Below, one piece after another: positions 4,818 through 6,581 of a DNA stretch of 6,581 nt; the first letter of the stretch is position 1, and the number at the start of each line of letters is the position of its first letter. Origin of the DNA: Thermoflexales bacterium (GTDB lineage Bacteria > Chloroflexota > Anaerolineae > B4-G1). The stretch is from NCBI GenBank assembly GCA_007118795.1, contig SKQX01000125.1, forward strand, positions 1 to 6,581, written 5' to 3'. The position numbers and the translations under genes were made by a program. Under the pieces are notes generated by a model. The model searched no databases and was not told the origin of the DNA. It was given only the letters and a program-made list of their open reading frames with translations.

Positions 4818-6311
4818 TTATGCCTCAGTGCAGCACTGCTGATGCCAGGCCCGCCCGTCTCTGGCCAGCAGCTGGTTCGCGTCGGAGGGCCCCCAGGTAC
4901 CCGCCTCGTAGAACGCCAGCGGGGGCGTTTCCTCCCCCTCCCACTGCTCCAGCAGGGGGTCGATGAGCGACCAGGCCAACTCAATCTCGTCGGCGCGGGC
5001 GAAGAGGGAAGCATCGCCGTTGAGGGCGTCGAGCAGCAGCCGTTCGTAGGCATCCGGCAGTGCCCCGGCGCCGAAATGCTCGGCATAGTGGAACTCCATG
5101 GTCACGGGGCGCGTCTGCATCCCGGCCCCGGGTTCCTTCGCCTGGAAGCGCAGATGGATCCCCTCGTTGGGCTGGATGCAGAGGGAGAGGATATCGGGGG
5201 CAATATCCTTATCCGGATCGACGTGGAACATAAGGTGAGGCACCCCTTTGAACTGGATTGCGATTTCCGTCGACTTGAGAGCCAGGTTCTTACCCGAGCG
5301 AAGATAGAACGGGACCCCGCGCCAGCGCCAGTTGTCGACCTGGAGCTTCAGGGCAGCGTACGTGGCGGTGTCAGAATCTGCTGCTACCTCCTTCTCATCG
5401 CGGTAGGCGCGATACTGACCGCGCACACTGTCAGCGATAGGGGAGACGGCCCGAAGGACCTTCGCCTTCTCGTCGCGAAGCACGTTTGCCTCAAAGGCGA
5501 CCGGCGGCTCCAGGGCCGTGAGGGTCAGGAGCTGCATCAGATGGTTCTGGAACATGTCGCGCAGGACGCCGGCATCCTCGTAGTAGCCGGCACGATGGCC
5601 CACGCCGACGCTCTCGGTCACGCTGATCTGAACGTGATCGACGTAGTTCCGGCTCCAGAGGGGCTCAAAGATTGCGTTGGCGAATCGGAAACTCATGATG
5701 TTCTGCACCGTCTCCTTGCCCAGGTAATGGTCGATGCGGTGTATTTGGTCCTCGTCGAACACCCGGTGTATCTCATCGTTAAGCTGTCGCGCGCTCTCCA
5801 GGTCGTGACCGAACGGTTTCTCGACGATGACCCGTCGCCATCCCTCGTCACTCCGATTCAGCCCTGACGTACCCAGCCGCTCAACGATCATCGTGTATAG
5901 GCTGGGCGGCACGGCCAGATAGAAGAGTACGCAGCCCCTTGTGTCGGACTCCCGGTCGAACTCCTCCAGCCGCTCCCCCAGGCGGCGATAGGTCTCCAGG
6001 TCGGAGAGATCGCCCGACATGTAGGTGTAGTTCTTGGAGAAGTCGGGCCAGAGCCGGCAGACCTGGTCCGGGCCTGATGTAGTTCGGCCTGACGCAGCTC
6101 GGGAGTACTCGACGATGCCCTCGTAGAGGTGCTCACGGAAAGCCTCGTCGGAGTAGTCGGAGCGCGATACACCGATGACGCGCGTGTCTGGAGAGAGCAG
6201 CTGACGACAGGACAGGGTGTGCAGAGCCGGCACCAGCTTGCGCTGGGTCAGGTCCCCGGACGCCCCGAAGATGACAATGGTGGCGGGTTTCGAACGATCG
6301 ATTCTGTTCAT
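4818..6311 (-). CDS. zwf: glucose-6-phosphate dehydrogenase
   Basis: A 497-residue cytosolic enzyme oxidising glucose 6-phosphate to 6-phosphogluconolactone with NAD(P)+, the entry step of the oxidative pentose phosphate pathway. The nucleotide-binding motif GASGDLTQRK lies at 16-25, EKPFG at 164-168, and the substrate-binding and catalytic signature RIDHYLGKE at 192-200, followed by VQN. The length is normal for the family and no key residue is missing. The start at 6311 has a GGAGG (6319-6323) seven bases upstream; the open frame extends back to 6413, but those codons carry no family sequence. It lies downstream of gnd in the same direction with a 133-base gap, and is followed after 8 bases by the pgl-like remnant, as expected for a gnd-zwf-pgl operon. 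An inverted repeat in the leader may regulate it. Cofactor preference cannot be read from the sequence. Confidence 0.97.
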   Translation of the reverse strand: MNRIDRSKPATIVIFGASGDLTQRKLVPALHTLSCRQLLSPDTRVIGVSRSDYSDEAFREHLYEGIVEYSRAASGRTTSGPDQVCRLWPDFSKNYTYMSGDLSDLETYRRLGERLEEFDRESDTRGCVLFYLAVPPSLYTMIVERLGTSGLNRSDEGWRRVIVEKPFGHDLESARQLNDEIHRVFDEDQIHRIDHYLGKETVQNIMSFRFANAIFEPLWSRNYVDHVQISVTESVGVGHRAGYYEDAGVLRDMFQNHLMQLLTLTALEPPVAFEANVLRDEKAKVLRAVSPIADSVRGQYRAYRDEKEVAADSDTATYAALKLQVDNWRWRGVPFYLRSGKNLALKSTEIAIQFKGVPHLMFHVDPDKDIAPDILSLCIQPNEGIHLRFQAKEPGAGMQTRPVTMEFHYAEHFGAGALPDAYERLLLDALNGDASLFARADEIELAWSLIDPLLEQWEGEETPPLAFYEAGTWGPSDANQLLARDGRAWHQQCCTEA

Positions 6312-6318
6312 CCATGAT

Positions 6319-6323
6319 CCTCC
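6319..6323 (-). promoter_or_regulatory. ribosome binding site of zwf
   Basis: GGAGG on the minus strand, seven bases before the ATG at 6311-6309. It fixes the start within a longer open frame. Confidence 0.8.
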
Positions 6324-6357
6324 CTGCACTAGCAAACCGTTCTTGGACTCGCCCCTT

Positions 6358-6397
6358 TCACCACGTCGGAACCTATCAACGATCCGCCACGTGGTGA
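6358..6397. repeat. 9-bp inverted repeat in the gnd-zwf gap
   Basis: TCACCACGT (6358-6366) and ACGTGGTGA (6389-6397) are exact reverse complements separated by 22 bases. The right arm also overlaps the 8-base palindrome CCACGTGG (6387-6394). The element lies 47 bases upstream of the zwf ATG. It could be a spaced operator, a stem-loop in the zwf leader, or an mRNA processing or stability element between gnd and zwf. No U-tract follows on the minus strand (aaaggggcgag), so it is not a standard terminator. Confidence 0.4.
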
Positions 6398-6444
6398 TGT
6401 AACGGGGGCGCACAATCGTCCCGACTGAGGCCAGTCCCCGTGTG

Positions 6445-6581
6445 TCAATCAGCCTTCTTCACCGCGTGGCCGCCGAACTGGTTGCGAAGCGCGGCCAGCA
6501 GCTTCGCCGCATAGCTCTCCGCCTGGCGGCTGGCCAGACGCATCTGCAGGGCCAGGGTGATGACCGGCGCCGGGACGTCGA
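6445..6581 (-). CDS. gnd: 6-phosphogluconate dehydrogenase (decarboxylating), C-terminal end, partial
   Basis: The last 44 codons of a gene running off the right edge; the 5' part is missing. The translation DVPAPVITLALQMRLASRQ, followed by an AAKLLAALRNQFGGHAVK block, is the typical tail of the short, often NAD-linked (GndA/YqeC-type) 6-phosphogluconate dehydrogenase, where VPAPVIT...R...S and LRNxFGGHAV are well conserved. The gene ends at TGA (6447-6445). The enzyme converts 6-phosphogluconate to ribulose 5-phosphate and CO2. It is the first gene seen of the minus-strand pentose phosphate operon, upstream of zwf. Subfamily and cofactor are inferred from the tail only. Confidence 0.9.
   Translation of the reverse strand, partial: DVPAPVITLALQMRLASRQAESYAAKLLAALRNQFGGHAVKKAD

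Noticed and set aside
4505..5086. Minus-strand frame of 193 codons overlapping the zwf end and the selenoprotein start
   Set aside because: Mostly a shadow of zwf in another frame; the part in the gap is Pro/Gly/Ser-rich without a family match.
4842..5867. Long plus-strand open frame (341 codons) opposite zwf
   Set aside because: It lies wholly antisense to a complete, motif-confirmed zwf; high GC creates long shadow frames, and its translation shows no domain.

Overview
The window is GC-rich bacterial DNA with tightly packed genes, overlapping starts and stops, and Shine-Dalgarno-type leaders. Several traits hint at an anaerobic or facultative environmental lineage, possibly Chloroflexota or a metagenomic relative. 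These are a Tes/COG1964-type radical SAM enzyme with a partner methyltransferase, an exported lipoprotein with fibronectin III and discoidin-like domains, and a UGA-decoding reductase-B-like gene. That placement is inference; no rRNA, tRNA or other taxonomic marker is present.

Left half, plus strand (1-3117): a translationally coupled cluster. A possible upstream gene ends at 16-18, overlapping the start of a radical SAM enzyme (18-1424). Its stop overlaps the start of a class I SAM-dependent methyltransferase (1421-2218). A lipoprotein follows directly at 2219. The lipoprotein gene appears broken: its signal peptide and FN3 domain are in one frame, and the discoidin-like C-terminus is in the -1 frame (2746-3117).

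Middle (3118-3534): a gap of about 420 bases between convergent genes, with no convincing gene but several good hairpins, including a perfect 10-bp one.

Right half, minus strand (3535-6581): read in the direction of transcription, the order is the 3' end of gnd (6-phosphogluconate dehydrogenase), complete zwf (glucose-6-phosphate dehydrogenase), a 34-codon remnant resembling the N-terminus of 6-phosphogluconolactonase (pgl), and then a glycine/betaine/sarcosine/D-proline reductase selenoprotein B-like gene. The first three form an oxidative pentose phosphate operon whose lactonase seems to have decayed.

The most important point is that the reductase-B-like gene is cut by an in-frame UGA at 3820-3822. 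This lies in a V-P-V-UGA-P-V-C context, with homologous-looking coding sequence continuing to 3535 and an 8-bp stem with a GUG loop starting 10 nt after the UGA. This is the signature of a selenocysteine codon with a bacterial SECIS element, so the gene should be read as one 325-residue selenoprotein. The radical SAM/methyltransferase pair on the left resembles, from memory, a poorly understood family (TrsS/TrsM, the DVU_1556-type neighbourhood) that also has selenoprotein members, so both halves may be linked to selenium metabolism.
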